Assembly (NCBI GenBank): GCA_029204225.1
Contig: CM055092.1
Coordinates: forward strand, 75,627,598 to 75,691,597
DNA from: Diphasiastrum complanatum
Taxonomy: Eukaryota; Streptophyta; Lycopodiopsida; Lycopodiales; Lycopodiaceae
Direction of reading: 5' to 3'
DNA length: 64,000 nt
Of this stretch, positions 11,501 to 27,280 are shown piece by piece. Below the pieces are notes generated by a model. That model did no database searches, was not told the DNA's origin, and saw only the letters and a program-made list of their open reading frames with translations. The position numbers and the translations under genes were made by a program. How positions within the stretch are numbered: the stretch's first letter is position 1; every line of letters starts with the position of its first letter.

Positions 11501-11695
11501 ACCCGTGAACATTTACTCAAAAAACATTCTGATAGTACAAGTAGAACTAGGATTTGGTAATAACTCCTACGATACTTCAATCCCCAAGGCAGACACTCTG
11601 AATATTTACTCAGAAAACGTTCTGATAGTGCAGGCAAACTATGATCTAGTAATGACTCCTATGATACTTCAATGCCCAAGGCAGGCACTCTCTTA
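11495..11695. repeat. Tandem duplication, ~100-bp unit, two copies
   Basis: GAACATTTACTCAAAAAACA through CCCAAGGCAGACACTCT is followed immediately by GAATATTTACTCAGAAAACG through CCCAAGGCAGGCACTCT. A smaller direct repeat containing AGCAATGATTCTGCTCT occurs twice at about 11957-12040. Confidence 0.75.
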
Positions 11696-12088
11696 GCCAT
11701 TGCAAACGTATTAGCTACAACAGGTCCTAGAGTGGGTGTTGTTGTCGTGACTTCAACTTCAATCAGAATGTTTGTAGTTTCAAAACAACATACATCAGAA
11801 ATTCAGAAGTCATGAGTTATAAGGAACGTAACCTGAGCAAAATGAAAAAGATCGAACCTTATTTGCGAAGTCTGAAGACAGATGAGCCAGTTGATTACGG
11901 TAAGATACAAACCTTTTTTCGAAAGTTTTGTAGGAGTGTTTTCCAACACCCAGCCAGCAATGATTCTGCTCTCCCAACAGGCGTAGAATCCTTGCAACAA
12001 CGTTTGAATTTCGTAGCAACCAGCAATGATTCTGCTCTTTTGTTGATGATCTAAAATCATAAAAGGATTTTGGGTTAGAAAGCTAGCA

Positions 12089-12142
12089 AATCACCAATCT
12101 TGCCAATGTAAAAAAACCAACATCTACACTATGAATGAGATG
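12089..12142. repeat. Dispersed repeat segment shared with 47700-47752
   Basis: CACCAATCTTGCCAATGTA, then CATCTACACTA and GAATGAGATG, occur here and at about 47705-47755 in the same orientation and spacing. It is probably a piece of one retroelement LTR or UTR family. Confidence 0.65.
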
Positions 12143-12149
12143 TCAGGAT

Positions 12150-12430
12150 ACAGCTGCAGGAGCTGCGATGGAGCAGAGGCTCCCTTAGGCCATTGTTTAG
12201 TAGCATTTGCTGAGGGAGTAGGCATTGGAAGTAGAGGCTCCAGTAAGCCATTAAATTTTGATAGTAGCATTTTTTCATAAGGTAGTCTCTAGAGCTACGA
12301 TGGAGCTTGCAGAAACTCCCTTATGCCATTGATCACAACTTTTGGCTCAGAATATAGACATTGGAGCAGCAATAGACTAGATGCTCCATCACGCCATTTG
12401 ATAGTAGAATTCTGCTCAGGTTACAGGTAC
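12150..12430. repeat. Degenerate tandem repeats with GGCTCC...GCCATT core
   Basis: Three to four imperfect units of roughly 85-110 bp carry a CTCC-rich core, AGGCCATT or AGCCATT, and TAGTAGCATTT. A separate imperfect duplication at about 12525-12715 shares AAAGAAAAAGCT(T/C)TGCTCC and GATGGAGGTCGCGT. No protein is recognised in this stretch. Confidence 0.55.
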
Positions 12431-12779
12431 TGATGCTTTTCTAGTTTAAAGACATGAAAAGAAAACAGCTATCACGCATAACAAGTATGCGTCCATGTCA
12501 TCAGCAAACATACCACATACTAAGAGAGATCAAAAGAAAAAGCTTTGCTCCTCCCCACAAACACAGAAGGAAGTGGTATGAAAATGCAATGCAGATGGAG
12601 ATGGAGGTCGCGTGGAGTTCCTGACGAAGACGTGCTCGCACAGAGAAGTCAAAAGAAAAAGCTCTGCTCCTTCACAAACGCAGATGGAAGTGTTGTAAAG
12701 ATGGAGGTCGCGTTTCGTAGCAGAAAATCAACTACAAGATGTGTTTTTGTAGCGAGTAGATGCTGATTGCAGATCTGAT

Positions 12780-15760
12780 GCAGATGCAAATGAAACAGGT
12801 AGCAATTTCAACTGTGAGAGGCAACGCACATGAAGAAATTTGAGAGAGTAAAATTGAGAGAAGGAAGGAGGGCAGTTAGGAAGAGTAGGAGTAAGATTAA
12901 ACTCCAATACATAGAGATAGTGCTATAGCATTTATCACTGCCAAACATAAATGAAAATGTTACTTTGATTGTCGATGTACAAAAATAGACAATTAATAGG
13001 AAGAAATGATCCAGAGTGTGACAATAAGCGAATGCTATTAATTGTGGCCAAAATCAAAAAGAGCTCGCAATGGTTGAACGGACAAGGTGAGACATCCTTG
13101 GAATGGGATGGGCTATGGTGGTATGGGATATTATGGACAATGCTTAGTGTATTGATCAATGATAACAATGCAATCTCTCTGGCTTGGGAGAACTGAGGGC
13201 CTAGGCTGAAATCCTGAGCACATCGACGTTCGCAAGATTTCAAGTGCCAATGACAAATTTTTGTTTTTAACTTTAACAACTTTGAATGACTATAATTTTC
13301 TTATTATAGCTCAGATTGAGATGATCCAAAAAGCAAAAATGTTTCATTTTGTATGTGGAATCCACTTAGGTTTTTCTTAACTTTCTATTATAAATTTTCA
13401 AACCTCTTGTATTGGAACAAGCTTTCTTAAAAGGAATGATCCAATCACAACTATCTATTTATTTATTTGCATGATGAAATTTTCCATTCCAAGGTTGTAA
13501 ATTTTTAAGCTATAAAACATGAGAACAGCTTCCTGCACTTTTTCCCATCCTGAAATTCATCTCAATCTACAACAATGGAATGTCACTACAAGAAATTGAA
13601 GTAAAAATTACTATTAATCGCACATATTATAAAAGCTTCTCATTCTGGATGCTATTGCTTTTTCAACAAACTTTTTTTAATCATGGATATACTGGATGAG
13701 GCAAAAATTTATCAGCCTTTTGGTGTATCCAACTCATGTACTAAAGCCTAGCTAGAAATCCGACAGCTTTGGAGTCAATCCAGATATAATTCTAGGGAGC
13801 TATTTGCTTGGAAGCAAGCACAATGATGGAAAGGGACCACAATAGAAGCGTATCCCAAATCTGGAAGGATCGCAATCGATCATAGTGTTATAGCATACAA
13901 AAACAAGCACATACAGATAATTGTTCCATATGGGAGTTTTTTTTTTATTTCGATAAAAATTTACTTTTTTTTAAAAAACTCTCCTAATGTTTATGCTTGT
14001 TGGGCTTCAAACGAAACCAAAGATCATTGTAACGAATAAAAACAAATCCTTGAAAAACTGGGATAGTTCTAGCATTTTTTTGTACGTACTATATTTGACC
14101 CATCTTAGAAGTTGCACAACCATGAAGCTCCGCTTGACATTACAATGGGCAAGGGGTTCATGTTTGCATGGTTTAGGGTTTCAAATTCAAGAGATCATGC
14201 CATACAATTTAACATGTAGCAGCCTAGCAGGCTTTAGGATTAGGCACATAGATATAAGAATCAATGTTTAATGCATAAATATAGATATATAATATCACAA
14301 AGTTTAACGCAAAAAAGTTCAAGAGAAGTACATTTGCATAACCAAACGATCCACACACACTCACACTACCCCAAAAGCTTACCATTGTGACTCCAACGAC
14401 ATGACAAACAAGCTTGCAATAACAATCGGCAAAATTCAGATCACAGTAGCTATTTGCAAATCCTCCTATCTCTCAAAAATCCACTCCTCTTTTGCTGAAA
14501 AAACAAGTTAAGGGCCCCTTAGAAAAAAAAATGGACTTGTTTAGTGCCTCTCTATACAGTAGATCAATCAAGGAGAAGGATATGGACAAGGCAAGGTTCA
14601 CTTCCATTGTGTTTGAATCAAGAAGCAAATGAGTGGATCAGGAGGAAAACATCCCAATCAGGCCATCAAGGAGTAGATCAGGGAGAAAAACAAATCATGG
14701 ACAACGACGACATGGGCCAATTGAGCCAAGTTAGGGCTAGGTAGCATGATTTAGATATGTCGATTAAAATGTGTTAGCCCAATCTAGATATATTGCCCCA
14801 ATCACAAAAAATAATATTAGAAGATTACCTTATATGATATAGCAGAACTAGAGATACAACAACTTCTCTTTAACCTTTGTTACGTTTACTTATAGCAATC
14901 CTATTACTAGTTTCACGCATTCTAGTTGACACAAGGTCAACCTTTGTAACCAAGTCTTTCAATTTTATCGATAACATTCCATTCATCATTGCACCCTTTT
15001 CTATATGACTTTCATTTGATATCCACTATGTATTCATTAAGAAAAGAAAAATAAAAACCATAGAAATCATATGCTTTGTGCTAGACCTTCTGCGATAGAT
15101 ACTCTATGTGAAAAGCGCGTACCTTGGAAACACTATATCCAAAGATAAAAAGAACTTGATCCCATATTATTCACATCATCCAAGAGTAGTATATGATGTG
15201 AATGAGCTAAGAAAATTTCATAGCTCACCTATTTAATGTCAAAATACTAAACTTTTTGAAAGTAGTAGCTCCTTCGACAAATTGTTGAAGAAAGCTAAAA
15301 AGATTGTTTGGAAAATTAGCTTTATTTCAAAACACTAGAGGAATGTTGCTCATTCATTTCTTTAAGATTGCTTACACATTAATGTTGTACAACAACCATT
15401 TGGGCAGACAAGTCATGTCATGCATTGATCGACTCATCCATTCATGGACATTATTTTGGATTTCCCTCTTTACTAACATACAATGCCTCGAAAATCTATA
15501 GTGATGCATCGCACAGTGGACTCCCATTTCCAATTTTCTGTTCACCGAAAAGCTTCTGAAATCTTGCCAAACCAGGCTTTAGCCTACATGAAACTGGATT
15601 GATCATTCTAATTTTCTTGATATTAGATTGATAATAGTACTCGAATGATTAACTCTGCATACGTGATGATTGATGGTTAAAGAGCAGGTATTTCAAGAGA
15701 TGCATGATACTCCTTACTCAAATTATGGTTAGTACAAAAGATGAGACATTGTAAAGTGCT
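12780..15760. other. Unassigned ~3 kb, no supported gene
   Basis: AT-rich sequence with scattered short ORFs and no recognisable domain. No splice-consistent exon chain, LTR ends or RNA gene was seen. A purine/AT mix and poly-T/A runs near 13940-13980 are the only simple-sequence features. Confidence 0.4.
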
Positions 15761-15762
15761 TA

Positions 15763-16229
15763 GGGGCCTTTCCCACTTACAGGTTAGCTAACTAACAGTG
15801 ATGTTAGTGCTAACTTGTGCCAGTTAGCTGACTGGCTTTCTTATTGCCCCACCTACTCAATTTTGTTTGCTATAACTGAGGCGTTGCCCCATCTCCACAC
15901 CCATTAGTGGCTTAGTTAAGCAAAGCAATAGACTGTAGAAGTAGGGTGGGTGAAGCTTGTTCCATGTCCTGCTGAAAGCTTGCTCCACGCCCTGCTTGTT
16001 CCACGCCAGTTGGAGGAGAAGAGAGCAATGGACTGTTGGCAATTGGGTTCATAGTTAATTGGAGCACCAATAAGCTTAAAGAACCTATTTCAAAACAGTT
16101 AGTGAGGTGGGCAAAATGAGTGCTAATGGAATTTGTTAGCTAACTTGGCTATGCTTACTGTAGATGGGGCAACACATCTCTCAATTAGCACTAACTGAAA
16201 GTTGCTAACCTATAAGTGGGGCAGGCCTC
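15763..16229. mobile_element. MITE-like element with ~50-bp inverted termini
   Basis: The left end reads GGGGCCTTTCCCACTTACAG followed by GTTAGCTAACTAACAG. The reverse complement of the right end reads AGGCCTGCCCCACTTATAGG followed by TTAGCAACTTTCAGTTAG. These are imperfect terminal inverted repeats of about 50 bp bounding some 467 bp without an ORF. The internal sequence repeats GTTAGTGCTAA and CCATTAGTGGC-type words. A direct TGCTTA sits on each side within about 10 bp and may be a degraded target duplication. The superfamily is not certain. Confidence 0.65.
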
Positions 16230-18832
16230 TTATTGCTTAAAATGGAGTGAAGGTGATCATTGCAGATCTTGTTTCATCTTGCTAAAGAACAAAGCTAACT
16301 AGGGACATCATATGAGAAAAGCTTTTGGATATGGCAGAGCTTGCTGTAATAAATGCAACAAATCTGAAAAGATTAAGGATGCAAAAGTTTAATAAACAGG
16401 TGGCAGAAGTTGTTCGGTCACAAGATGCCCAAAAATAGCCTTGCATGTCGTATCTTCAAATCAAGTCACTACTTTTAAAAAGCAAAGATATTATAATGAA
16501 GCTCCCGAGCTCCTCTTTATTATGAGCTATAGCATGCTCTGAAGGGATAAGTATTTAGGGATACTTTTTGCCCAATCGTATCGTTGTCTCACCAAACACT
16601 TTTCGAAAAATGCCAACTGTGAGAAACGTATTATTAGAATAAACCTTAGAGAAAAGAGAACATCTCAAGATCTAAGTCCTCATGAAATGGCATCTGATCT
16701 ATTGACAGATTGATAACCATAGAAGGTAAGATTCAAATAAGGGATGCACTTTTGGTAAATAGTGAGGAATCAGTAGATCAATTTGATCCGTTTTTCATAA
16801 ATCACGTGATCTGATTGCTCGATTGTTGATTATATCAATGTTTGATTCTAATTGCTGAGAATAAAACTCAAAAGAAACACAGCCGTAACCACATCACAAG
16901 GGGAACTTGATACCTAGCAAAATATAACTTCCAAACAATGGAAATAAAAATTGTAAAAGGATGCATATCTTTTACTTACCTTGTCGGATTTTGCCGACGA
17001 TGAGCTGTTGGCAATCTGGTAGACCTCTCTCTGCAATCGGCTGCTTTGCGATCCAGCTCTAGAGTATGCAACCGTCGGGAAAGAAGAACAGGAAAATCAC
17101 AACCCAAACCTGATGGGTGGGCAAAAGGTACATCCCCAACTAATCCTACTCCTAATTGATGGTTGAGCCCATGTCCCCAACTTGTGAACCTAAGAACTTG
17201 GCAATGTGGAAGAAAGCCAATGTTAAGGGCTAAATTGTGGTGATGGTCCGAACACTTAAGGAGGTCCGGACCTTGGTGGAGAGCTGAAAGAACGTGCATT
17301 CATGAAAAGTGTGCTTTTTGGCCATGTCTTAGAGTATGTGTTCAATTAGCAAATATGCAAAAAATAACCCCAATTTTATTTACCTCTCTTTTGTATATAT
17401 GTGAAGACAAGTCATGCCATTTATTTTGCATTCCATTTATTCTACAGTAACGTGGTAGCTCCAAAGATCCTGGGATTTGATGCACTGGCACAAACTTCAG
17501 AGATAGGTTCAACATCTTGCGCATGATTGTTGTATGCATTTGAAACAAGTTCATTGTGAGAAATAACAAACTCTGACCACTAATCATAAATCATGCTCCT
17601 GATTCGATATCGTACACTCAAAACTTACCTTCACCGGACCTCCAAAAGTACTGGCACCCCCAGTTTATCCTCGCTGACGTAAGGAATTTCCTTGAAGTCT
17701 TCACGCCAGACCTCACACTTATTTTGAGCAAAAATATTTGTAGAAACAAAAGATAAATATCAGACATTACCAAAAATTACCTCACGGTTTTGAAGGAGCA
17801 TATAAATAGTACCAAATATTGGTACATAGTACAAAAACAGAGGCAATAGGTACCAAACATCAAGAATTGATATCCAAAATAGTTCGAAACAGTTTTAGCT
17901 TGGTGCTAAAATAGTACCAAACAGTACCAAAATTTAGGCAATTGGTAATAACATAGCACGAAAGTACCAAAAAAGTATTGATAATTTATTTTGCAAGTAT
18001 TGCTAAATACATTGTTGTTAGTTAATTGAACTCATATGCTTTAACAATCCTGAGTTGACAACATGATCACAAGTGGCTCTGATGCTAAAAATCAAGCTGG
18101 GCGAAGTTTGTTTGGGGTGTTTTCGGCTGTTGTGAGATTCTGGACATTTTTTACAAGGGATTTTTGATTTTTTTGGCTATTTTAGCGAAACTACTAAGAA
18201 CTAACCTTCACCTAACTTATTGTAGGTATTGTTGATGTGGCAGAATGTACTGCCAGGTCGGCAAAGATTCGTTCAGTCTGAGCAGAAAGTTATTAGATCT
18301 GATAGCATATTTTTGGCCATTTTCTACACAAATTGCCCATAAAGCGGTTTTTTTTTTCTGATTTTATGGGGTTTTCGGGTTTATGGTAGTGATTGGGTGC
18401 TTGGATTTGAAACCTCTTACCTCTCAATCTCTCACCACAGTACATACAAGCAAAAATCACAAAAATCACCTAACTTAGCAAAGGAAGTGAGTTTTGCTAT
18501 GAATATCATCTCTCCATAGTGAGAACATTGGCAACTCGAGTTTCTACTCTCATGTACATTGTTTTTTTATGATCCAAATGAAACCAACTCTTTGAAGACT
18601 TCAAACACAGCTTGCGTACTACAGCCTGTAGTACACACGTTCCAACTCGGATTTGTGTCTATGATTTGTATTTCCATTATCACTGCTTGTTCTTTGTGAA
18701 CTGCCAATCTAGATCAAGTTTTTGATAACTAGTTTTCTGATAGATTGGTAAGCAAACACATAATAACTCTTGTGGATCATTTAAGATCCATTTTTGGTCC
18801 CCAAAGTACTGTTCTTTCACAAGAGAGAGAGT
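16230..18832. other. Unassigned ~2.6 kb
   Basis: No gene supported. At 17800-17990 the sequence is rich in repeated AGTACCAAA/GGTACCAAA words, a degenerate tandem-like patch. At about 18071-18082 GTGGCTCTGATGCT resembles a decayed tRNA-complementary primer site, but no LTR could be paired with it. Confidence 0.4.
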
Positions 18833-19780
<948 letters not shown>

Positions 19781-20669
19781 GGGAGCGATGGATTGATTGA
19801 GAGCAAATTGGGTCGAACGCCATGTGCATGTTTTCCCAAAATTGTGTAGTATACCATCTTTCCAAATGGCCTATATTGACAAATGATGTTGTTGATAGCC
19901 GATGGTAGGTCCGGTATAGCGGCACCTGGTCCACGATTGTCGTTGTCTTGAAAGCCAAGTTGGGGTCGAAGCGATACTCTCCAAAACAGAGGTCCCACTT
20001 GGTGTCGACTTTGTTGGCCGTCAGAAGGGTTTCCACATTGTAGTAGGCCTCTCGAACTATTGGGTATGGTGAATTGGCCGCTTTAGTGAGGAATCGGTTG
20101 AGGGCTCGTTGGAAGTCGACCGTCATGCTCCAACCTTTTGCAGACTTAATGATTGGCCAGTATTAAGCCCCTACACTTGAAGTTTTAAGTGCGGTCCATG
20201 ATCTTCTTTAGGGCAGTGGATGGTATGCAGGATCAACATGTAGAACCGCCAGAGCTGTAAGATATTCTTTGATCAGCTCGGGGTTGCGTAAAAGTGTCTC
20301 CTTCCTCCACTCTGGTTGAGGATGTAGGAGCAAAAGGGCATCGACTGACTTCTTTTTGAGTAGCTCCTCGAGCTTTCTTGGTAGTGTATAGCCGCCTTGG
20401 GTGGTGACATCTAGATATTTCCTCTCAAAGAGGGCCGACTGTTCAGAATCAGGTACCGTAAAGACTTTATTGTACTAGTGTTTATGTACCGCCACAAGAT
20501 CAGGGAGGTTATCCACAGGGTTAGGAGAAACTGTGGAAGCAGAGGGGAGATCAGATTTGGGTGGAGAAGAGGAGGTGGGAGGTGGTGAAGAGGCACGAGG
20601 AGGAGAACTGGCACAAGGTAGTGAGAGGCCACGAGGTGGAGATGCAATCTCGAGTTCGGGCATGTTAGG

Positions 20670-22030
20670 AACGATCCGAAAGGTTTTGGTAGCTTCTACC
20701 TAGTGTCATAAAGAAGGTCCTGGTCGAAGGTGCGATCTTCGCTAGTTTGAAGGTCGAAGTGAGAGAAGGTTAGTTGAAGTTGGTGGTAGTCGAAGGTGGA
20801 GGTGGATCTGATGAATGGGAAGTCAGAAATCTAGCAGGAATGCCTGATGGATGGATCTTGGACGATGGTGTTATAATGAGCCAAGGCCGCGTTGTAGCAG
20901 ATGATGAGGGTGGCGGGATGATACTGTTGGCAATTATAATAAAGGGCTTTGAGCTTATTATAAGCCAGGCGTAGGGCATCCAGAAGTGCGGTGGTGGTGG
21001 TTTGGCAGTGCGTAATGTGCTCTACGAGGGCGTCGGAAGGCTTCTCTGATCCTGTTGGCTGGTACTCTGGCGCGTACCGTACCTGCTGATGTTGTGAAGA
21101 TGAAGGGATGAATGGGGGGGATTGATGCATCTATTCTAGCTCCAATTGGAAGCATCTATCTTCTGAATAATTAATGATGGCACAAAGGTCGGCTACAAAA
21201 CGGAGTGGAGGACTCCCAAAAATATCGCATAAATATCCAAAGTCCTTAACCTGGATGAAACCAGTAAGGACGACAACAACAAAAATATTTTTATTGGCCT
21301 CCGATGCAATCTGATAAATATGAATGACACCTGAATTAAGAGGGGGGAAGCTGAGAATGGCAGAGAAAAATAATAAAAAACTAGTCTAATCAAGTAATGA
21401 AAAGTAAGTGGTAAATTACGGTCTAGAGAGGTGGAAAACTCTAGAACCGCCTTGAAATGCTTCTTGATGGTCTTCAGTTGGGCCTTTGCTGTCTGGAGCG
21501 CATGCTCATCTTCTTGGAGTGTGGCACATAGGGTTGCCAGCTCGGTATCCTTGGCGTGGAGCTCCGCATCATGAAGCTTTCGCTGATTCTAGTACGTCTG
21601 CAACACCCAACTAGAATGGTCCTTGTAATACTCAACGCGCTTCCTTTGCAATTTCTGAACGGCCGGTGATTCATCTTCTACTGTTGTGACCATCTGATCT
21701 AGGGCAGTATGGATGGCTTGCACCAGCTATTTTTGGTTTGCCTGTTGGACATTCAGTTCCAAGGCCGCCTACTAAGTCTTGAAATTGTCTTGGACCCGGT
21801 GATTCTCCGTTTTCTCCTTTGAGACATTGTGCTCCAGTTGGCAGACATAGTCTTTGAGCGATTTCTCAGAAGCTCGGAGAGATTCATGTTCTTGTTCTAA
21901 CATTGTCTATTTCAGGACTAGGTGTTGGTAGTCAGATTCATACGTTTGTCGCACTGTCTTTTCTTGGAGAACCTGGGCCTGTAGGACAGTCACCACTTGG
22001 GCTGGTTTATCCACCACCCGTTCCCTTGTG
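20670..22030 (-). mobile_element. Internal region of the unclassified LTR element, copy 2
   Basis: From right to left on the minus strand there is a coiled-coil-like segment (22000-21440: LEHNVSKEKTENHRVQ, KRVEYYKDHSSWVLQTY, KDTELATLCATLQEDE). A helical ORF follows (21130-20831: DALVEHITHCQTTTTALLDA), leading toward the proline-rich ORF. Stops interrupt the coiled-coil part, for example near 21597. The coiled-coil part matches copy 1 at 3330-3990. The region ends abruptly near 22030, where a Copia PBS on the opposite strand begins, so a younger or rearranged Copia element abuts it. Confidence 0.55.
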
Positions 22031-22084
22031 TTGTTGCTTTGATTGGTATGCTTAGATCAGTATCCTGTGTGTAGGATTTTACGT

Positions 22085-22097
22085 TGGTATCAGAGCC
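22085..22097 (+). promoter_or_regulatory. tRNA-iMet primer-binding site of a Copia element
   Basis: TGGTATCAGAGCC matches the usual plant retrotransposon site complementary to the 3' end of initiator-methionine tRNA. The plus-strand Copia gag and protease remnant begins about 2.5 kb downstream. The 5' LTR would end at 22084 but is mostly replaced by the abutting element. Confidence 0.7.
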
Positions 22098-24559
<2,462 letters not shown>

Positions 24560-24583
<24 letters not shown>

Positions 24584-25375
24584 TTGGAACTCTACCTTAG
24601 AAAGAAGTTCTTCACTTTAAGAATGTCTGATTCTACAGCCATCACTTCTCACATCAACAGCTTCAAATCTTTGCTAGATCAGTTATCAGCTGTAGGATGT
24701 GCTATTCAAGATGATGACGTTGTTATGACCTTGATTTCTTCGTTGCCAAAGTCCTATGAACACTTTGTTGTTATGATCTCCACTCAATCTGACCTGACTC
24801 TTCAAAAGGTCATCGACACCATCTTCTTCTTCAAGAATAAATGCGGAGAAATACTAGTGATCTGTTCGTGAAAGAGAAGTCTTTGGCCCTATACACCAAG
24901 AAAAAAGACAACTTCAAGAGAAAGAATAAAATACAGCAACAGCAGAGGCCTAATACTCAATCAAAGAGCAATGGGTCGCGCAAGAAGCTCTTTTGCAAAT
25001 ATTGTAAGAGGGCAAACCACGACATCAAGGAGTGTTGTATCCGCATTCACAACAAGGCTAAGAAGCAACAACAACAACATCCAAACTCTTCCAATGTGGT
25101 GGAATTCAAGGAGCACATCACAAACCATCAGAATTGTTAATGGCTTACAATAGTAGCAATGAAGACTACGGTAGTTGGTATCTGGACAATGGCGCTACTC
25201 AACATACGACTTCTCGCAGAGAATGGTTTACTGAGTACGCAGCTTATGGCAAAGATCAATTCATCTACCTCGGAGATTCAAGCACCATTCGCATGGAAGG
25301 CAAAGGGACAATGAAAATTGTATTCAAGAGCGATCTTTCTATTTGTGTTCCGAATGTTCTTCACGTACCTTAGCT
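24560..25375 (+). pseudogene. Copia gag and protease remnant
   Basis: A plus-strand gag of the UBN2 type: LRKKFFTLRMSDSTAITSHI, FKSLLDQLSAVG and LPKSYEHFVVMIS in the first piece. After a frameshift near 24850 comes a zinc knuckle CKYCKRANHDIKEC (CX2CX4HX4C). After a second break comes the protease start YGSWYLDNGATQHTT, where DSGA is expected and DNGA is found. The sequence stops resembling Copia at about 25375 (SICVPNVLHVP). Integrase and RT are not present downstream. This is the 5' half of a Tnt1-like element, truncated and inactive. Confidence 0.85.
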
Positions 25376-25880
25376 ATCTAAGAACCTGTTATCAGTCTCT
25401 AAGATAACTTATGTAGGCTACATAAAGTGACATTCTCATTTGCCATATTCGATGCAATGTCTCTTTCTTCAAATATACATAGTTATGTTTGTATAAAACT
25501 AGCAAGTTGTCAAGATATGGTGAAACTAGTTATAATGTTTTGCATCATTTTGATGTTGGAGTTATACTAGCATTCTTGGCTGGTTTTGTTGATGGAAATG
25601 AAGCTAAGGGAGGCTCATTATATCACTCATTCATGGCTAAGTTCTCAAGTGTTGAGCTTTGGAGATTGTCAATTTCTAGTGAATCTATGATCATTTTCTT
25701 GTGTCAAATAGATCTCGAAGATGGACTAGTGCTACCTACTACTTATATGATCAAGTATTGAAGCATAGTTAGCATCTATTATTGATAATGAGATGTATGA
25801 ACAGTTGATTTATACTTATCAGCAAGCAACTTCTGAGAAGAATTGGATGAATGCTAGCAGACTCCAGCCAACTGGTAGTC
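25376..25880. other. Unassigned; one open stretch of unknown origin
   Basis: A 90-codon plus-strand open stretch at 25489-25761 (HFDVGVILAFLAGFVDGNEA and similar) reads like protein. It has no motif I know and no splice context, and could be an exon fragment or chance. Confidence 0.3.
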
Positions 25881-26287
25881 ACATAAATAAATGTAAACTG
25901 TCACTCTGCATAAATGAACGTAAATTGCCACAGGCGAAAAAATGCGACACTGCATTTTTATTTGTAATTCTTGACAGGCGAAAAATGTGAAAAAGACGAC
26001 ACTGCATTTTTACTCGTAATTCTTGACAGGTGAAAAATGCGAAAAATGCAACACAACATTTTTACTCGAAATTCATGACAGGAGAAAAAGGCGACACTAT
26101 CGGGTTTTTGTAGAGAGAGAAAGCCCGACAGTGTTGTCAAACTCCGTGTATTTCTGCAGACTGTGTAAAAACACTTCTAATTCTGTAGACTGTATAAAAA
26201 CACGAAAAATTCCTCAGAACTAGATAAACAGTTGGATGAAGACTAAAAACCGATTAGTTGATTAGTAGGAAGGAGAATAATCCAACA
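25881..26287 (-). repeat. Copia 3' LTR with internal ~45-bp tandem repeats
   Basis: The right boundary is well defined. The minus strand reads a polypurine tract (26288-26300, GATTAAGGGGGAG) directly followed by TGTTGGATTATTCTCC. Inside the LTR, units containing CGACACTGCATTTTTA...CTTGACAGGCGAAAAATG repeat three to four times between about 25930 and 26095. The left end of the LTR is not certain. It belongs to the RNase H fragment on its right. Confidence 0.7.
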
Positions 26288-26412
26288 CTCCCCCTTAATC
26301 TAAATCCATGAATGCCTTGACCTTTAAACTTAGTTTTGCACAAACTTTTTGTGTGCATCCAAGCTTAATGCTTTAGTAAAAATATCCATTGTCATATCTT
26401 GTGTTGACAGTA

Positions 26413-27280
26413 CTACAATCTGACCTCTTTGTCAAGAACTTTGCTTCTGACATAGTGATACTTCAGTTCAATGTGCTTACTCCTAGAATGAAATCTAGGG
26501 TTGGTTGACAAGGCAATGGCACTTTGATTATCACAAAATAGAAATGTCAGAGCAGATTGATTCAGACAGATATTTGAAAGTAAGTTTCTCAACAAATTGT
26601 TTCCTTTATAGCTTGTGAGACTGCGATATACTCTGATTCTATAGAAGATAGAGCTATCGAAGATTGCTTGTGACTGTTCCAAGAAACGAGACCATTGTTT
26701 AGGAAGAATGTAAATGCGAAAGTGGATTTATCAGTGTCTACATCTCCTATCCAAATTGCATCTGTAAAACCAATGAGTAAATTTAGTCTGTCATTGTCGA
26801 CTGCTCCATAACAAATGCAAAAGTCCATAGTAGCTCAAAGATATCTCATGACTCTGATAAGAGCCCTCCAATGTGTTGCACCAGGGTTGGTCATATACTG
26901 ACTTAGGGAGTTGACTACAAAAGCTATGTCTGGCCTGGTACAGATCATTGCGTACATAAAAGATCCTATAATAGAATGGTAAGGATACTCATGCATCTGC
27001 TCCTTCTCTTGGATTGTTTGGGGACACTGGTTCTTTGACAATTTGAGACCTGGTTCCATTGGTGACAGAGCTAACTTGCAATTAATCAAATTATATCTAA
27101 CTAACATATTATAGATGTACCTCTGTTGAGGGATGTAAATCAACTTTCGCTTTCTATCTCTATGGATTTGAATACCAAGGCAAAAATGAGCTTCGTCCAG
27201 AAATGTCGAATTCATAAGGTAGCATTGTCTTGTCTTCTTTTATCAGATCGATATTGTTGCTAAAGAGCAATGTGTCGTGT
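26413..27280 (-). pseudogene. Copia RT C-terminus and RNase H fragment
   Basis: The minus strand starts at a YVDD-like position near 27280 (HDTLLFSNNIDLIKEDKTML). It continues with EAHFCLGIQIHRD, YHSIIGSFMYAMICTRPDIAF, the RNase H region VSWNSHKQSSIALSSIESEY, CDNQSAIALSTNPRFHSRSK and HIELKYHYVRSKV. The pieces lie in different frames. Next to them are a polypurine tract and 3' LTR, as expected at the 3' end of a Copia element. It lacks gag, integrase and the RT fingers, so it is a 5'-truncated copy. Confidence 0.85.

Noticed and set aside
18068-18085. Primer-binding site
   Set aside because: GTGGCTCTGATGCT resembles one, but the last bases differ from the tRNA complement and no LTR or coding region could be tied to it.
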